Of a stretch of DNA of 41,859 nt, positions 39,441 to 41,859 are shown piece after piece (the first letter of the stretch is position 1; each line of letters starts with the position of its first letter). The notes under the pieces were generated by a model. The model was not told the DNA's origin, did no database searches, and saw only the letters and a list, made by a program, of their open reading frames with translations. This DNA is from Nonomuraea deserti (GTDB lineage Bacteria; Actinomycetota; Actinomycetes; Streptosporangiales; Streptosporangiaceae): the NCBI RefSeq assembly GCF_004348685.1, contig NZ_SMKO01000077.1, forward strand, positions 1 to 41,859, written 5' to 3'. Both the position numbers and the translations under genes were made by a program.

Positions 39441-41813
39441 ATGACGGGCCACGGACCGATCGACACGAGCCCCACGCCGGACGACAGCACCCGATGGCGG
39501 GACCCAGGGCTGTCCCCCGGTGAGCGAGCCGAGGCCCTCATCCCGCTCATGACGCTGGAGGAGAAGGTCGCCCAGCTGGTCGGGGTGTGGGTCGGCGCCG
39601 ACGCCTCGGGGGAGGGCGTCGCCCCGCACCAGACCGAGATGGCGGGCGGCGCCGAGTGGAGCACCGTCATCCGCCACGGGCTCGGCCAGCTGACCAGGCC
39701 GTACGGCACCGCGCCCGTCGACCCCGCCGCCGGCGCCCGGTCGCTGGCCGCCTCCCAGGCCGAGATCGTGGCGACGAGCCGGTTCGGCATCCCGGCCCAG
39801 GTGCACGAGGAGTGCCTGACCGGGTTCGCCGCCTGGCAGGCGACCGTCTACCCGGCGCCGCTCAGCTGGGGCGCCACGTTCGACCCCGGGCTGATCGAGG
39901 AGATGGCCGGGCGGATCGGCCGCTCCCTGCGGGCCGCCGGCGTGCACCAGGGCCTGGCCCCGGTGCTCGACGTGACCCGCGACTACCGCTGGGGCCGCAC
40001 CGAGGAGACGATCAGCGAGGACCCCTACCTGGTCGGCACGATCGGCGCGGCCTACGTGCGCGGAGTGGAGGGCGCCGGTGTCGTCGCCACGCTCAAGCAC
40101 TTCGCCGGCTACTCCGCCTCGCGCGGCGGGCGCAACCTCGCCCCCGTGCCGATGGGCCGCAGGGAACTGGCCGACGTCGTCCTGCCGCCGTTCGAGATGG
40201 CGCTGCGCCTGGGCGGCGCCCGGTCGGTGATGAACTCGTACGCCGAGATCGACGGCGTTCCCGTGGCGGCCGACGACGGCCTGCTGACCGGGCTGCTGCG
40301 CGACGAGTGGGGCTTCACCGGCACGGTCGTCGCCGACTACTTCGCGATCCGGTTCCTGCAGAAACTGCACGGCGTGGCCGCCGACGCCGCCGAGGCGGCC
40401 GGGCTCGCCCTGCGCGCCGGCATCGACGTCGAACTGCCCACCGTCGACACGTTCGGCGAGCCGCTGATCGAGGCGGTGAGGGCGGGCGCGGTCGACGAGA
40501 AGCTCGTCGACCGCGCGCTGCGCAGGGTGCTGACCCAGAAGGCCGAGCTCGGCCTGCTCGACGAGGGCTGGCAGTGCCTGCCCGACGGCGCCGACCGGCT
40601 CCGCCTCGACGACCCCGAGAGCCAGGACATCGCCCTGCGGCTGGCCCGCGAGTCGGCCGTGCTGCTGCGCAACGCCGGGGGAATCCTGCCGCTGGCGCCC
40701 GGCCGGCGGGTGGCCCTCGTGGGGCCGGTCGCCGACGACCCGATGGCGATGCTCGGCTGCTACGCCTTCCCCGCGCACGTGGGCGCCCACCCCGAGCACG
40801 GGCTCGGGCTGGAGATCCCCTCGCTGCGCGAGGCGCTCGGCGCGCTGATCCCCGGTCTCGCCTACGCGCCCGGCTGCGACATCACCGGCGACGACACCTC
40901 CGGCATCGAGGCCGCGGCCGCCGCGGCCGCCGCGAGCGACGTGTGCGTGCTGGCCGTCGGCGACCGGGCCGGGCTGTTCGGCCGCGGCACCTCCGGCGAG
41001 GGCTGCGACGCCACCGACCTGCGCCTGCCGGGTGTCCAGTCCGAGCTCGTCAGGGCCGTGCTCGCCACCGGCACCCCCGTGGTCCTCGTGCTGCTGGCCG
41101 GGCGGCCGTACGCGCTGGGGGAGGAGGTGGACGGCGCCGCCGCCATCGTGTACGCCTTCTTCCCCGGCCAGCGCGGCGGCCAGGCGCTGGCCGAGGTCCT
41201 CACCGGCGCGGTGAACCCGTCGGGGCGGCTGCCCGTCAGCGTGCCGCGCGACGCGGGCGGCCTGCCGGCCACCTACCTGTCGCCGTGGCTGGGCCGGCGC
41301 TCGCAGGTGTCGTCCGTCGACCCCACCCCCGCCTTCCCGTTCGGCCACGGGCTGGGCTACACCACGTTCGAGTGGAGCGACGTGACGGAGCCCGGCGGGC
41401 CCGGCGAGCCGGCCGCCTGGCCGGTCGACGGCGAGGTGAGCGTCGCGGTCACCGTCCGCAACGCCGGGCCGCGGGCCGGCACCGAGGTCGTCCAGCTCTA
41501 CCTGCACGATCCGGTCGCGCAGACCACGCGGCCGGTGGTCCGCCTGGTCGGCCACGCCCGCGTGCCGCTGGAGCCGGGCGAGGCCGCCCGCGTGACGTTC
41601 GACGTGCCGGCGGACGTCACCTCGTTCACCGGCGTGCGCGGCCGGCGCATCGTCGAGCCGGGCGAGGTCGAGCTGCGCTTCGCCCGGTCGAGCGCCGACG
41701 TGGTCGCGGCCGTGCCGCTGCGCCTGACCGGCGACGTGCGCGAGACCGGCCACGAGCGACGGATGCGGCCACGGGCGCGGATCGAGCGCATCGCACCGGA
41801 GGAAAGAGGATGA
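39441..41813 (+). CDS. GH3 beta-glycosidase (probable beta-xylosidase or beta-glucosidase)
   Basis: 790 residues. The (beta/alpha)8 domain has the LKHFAGYSASRGGRN motif, with Lys-His in substrate binding, and the nucleophile Asp299 in GTVVADYFAI. An (alpha/beta)6 sandwich (about 400-600) and a fibronectin-III-like C-domain (VSVAVTVRNAGPRAGTEVVQLYLHD) follow. There is no signal peptide, so it acts in the cytoplasm. It faces the GH10 gene across shared operators, suggesting stepwise breakdown of imported xylo-oligosaccharides to xylose; beta-glucosidase activity cannot be excluded. The start at 39441 is supported by GAAGGG; an ATG at 39411 is earlier and lacks a ribosome site. Its stop overlaps the next gene (ATGA). 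Confidence 0.87.
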   Translation: MTGHGPIDTSPTPDDSTRWRDPGLSPGERAEALIPLMTLEEKVAQLVGVWVGADASGEGVAPHQTEMAGGAEWSTVIRHGLGQLTRPYGTAPVDPAAGARSLAASQAEIVATSRFGIPAQVHEECLTGFAAWQATVYPAPLSWGATFDPGLIEEMAGRIGRSLRAAGVHQGLAPVLDVTRDYRWGRTEETISEDPYLVGTIGAAYVRGVEGAGVVATLKHFAGYSASRGGRNLAPVPMGRRELADVVLPPFEMALRLGGARSVMNSYAEIDGVPVAADDGLLTGLLRDEWGFTGTVVADYFAIRFLQKLHGVAADAAEAAGLALRAGIDVELPTVDTFGEPLIEAVRAGAVDEKLVDRALRRVLTQKAELGLLDEGWQCLPDGADRLRLDDPESQDIALRLARESAVLLRNAGGILPLAPGRRVALVGPVADDPMAMLGCYAFPAHVGAHPEHGLGLEIPSLREALGALIPGLAYAPGCDITGDDTSGIEAAAAAAAASDVCVLAVGDRAGLFGRGTSGEGCDATDLRLPGVQSELVRAVLATGTPVVLVLLAGRPYALGEEVDGAAAIVYAFFPGQRGGQALAEVLTGAVNPSGRLPVSVPRDAGGLPATYLSPWLGRRSQVSSVDPTPAFPFGHGLGYTTFEWSDVTEPGGPGEPAAWPVDGEVSVAVTVRNAGPRAGTEVVQLYLHDPVAQTTRPVVRLVGHARVPLEPGEAARVTFDVPADVTSFTGVRGRRIVEPGEVELRFARSSADVVAAVPLRLTGDVRETGHERRMRPRARIERIAPEERG

Positions 41814-41859
41814 GCAGCACCCCCACGACCATGAACCCGCCACCGGACACCAGCGAGAC
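41810..41859 (+). CDS. Start of a further gene, coupled to GH3 (partial)
   Basis: An ATG overlaps the GH3 stop (ATGA) behind GGAAAGAGG. Only 16 residues, rich in Ser, Thr and Pro, are visible before the window ends. Position suggests an ABC sugar-transport gene, but nothing in the sequence shows it. Confidence 0.55.
   Translation, partial: MSSTPTTMNPPPDTSE

Overview
The window is very GC-rich. It has long tail-to-tail intergenic hairpins, GTG and TTG starts, F420-type oxidoreductases, a SigB/F/G-type sigma factor and many extracytoplasmic hydrolases. This suggests a filamentous actinobacterium (Streptosporangiaceae such as Nonomuraea, or a Streptomyces relative). That placement is inferred from gene content and style, not from a search. 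The window starts and ends inside genes, and I see no tRNA, rRNA, CRISPR array or intact mobile element.

Layout. 1-3280 (minus): a beta-phosphoglucomutase-like HAD enzyme coupled to a GH65 disaccharide phosphorylase/hydrolase, whose reading frame runs without a stop into an XRE-PPOX regulator gene. 3426-7201: a Gmad2-type lipoprotein, a MerR gene diverging from a broken Old Yellow Enzyme gene, and LysR and TetR regulators. 7287-12144: an ABC-2 polysaccharide-type permease without its ATPase and a 1.3 kaa subtilisin-like secreted protease preceded by a CebR/CelR-like operator. 12274-16510: two F420-type LLM oxidoreductases, a TIGR04222-type membrane protein, a small Rv1733c-like membrane protein and two stretches of intergenic tandem repeats. 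16744-21910: a secreted trypsin-fold protein lacking two catalytic-triad residues, an XRE-cupin regulator diverging from a thioredoxin-reductase-like/methyltransferase fusion, and a secreted esterase. 21942-25491 (minus): a large LuxR ATPase regulator and mannose-6-phosphate isomerase.

25808-29067 (minus) is the most unusual part. It is a tight three-gene operon of a cucumopine-synthase-like (cyclophilin fold plus helical bundle) protein, a DAO-type flavoenzyme and a cytochrome P450. A palindrome overlaps its apparently leaderless promoter. It looks like a minimal small-molecule pathway without any PKS or NRPS core.

29122-41859 is dominated by polysaccharide use. A sugar ABC transporter (binding protein and two permeases) with a GH43_24/CBM13 exo-beta-1,3-galactanase forms one operon under a GTAACCGGTTAC operator. 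The same operator also controls a divergent promoter that leads into two micro-ORFs and, further on, a heparinase II/III-like gene. A SigB-family sigma gene has an intrinsic terminator between its likely promoter and its start codon. A cytoplasmic GH10 xylanase and a GH3 glycosidase diverge from a shared region with GAAAGTTTC palindromes, and the GH3 gene is coupled to a further gene cut by the window edge. Three different LacI-style operator types occur, but no LacI gene is in the window.
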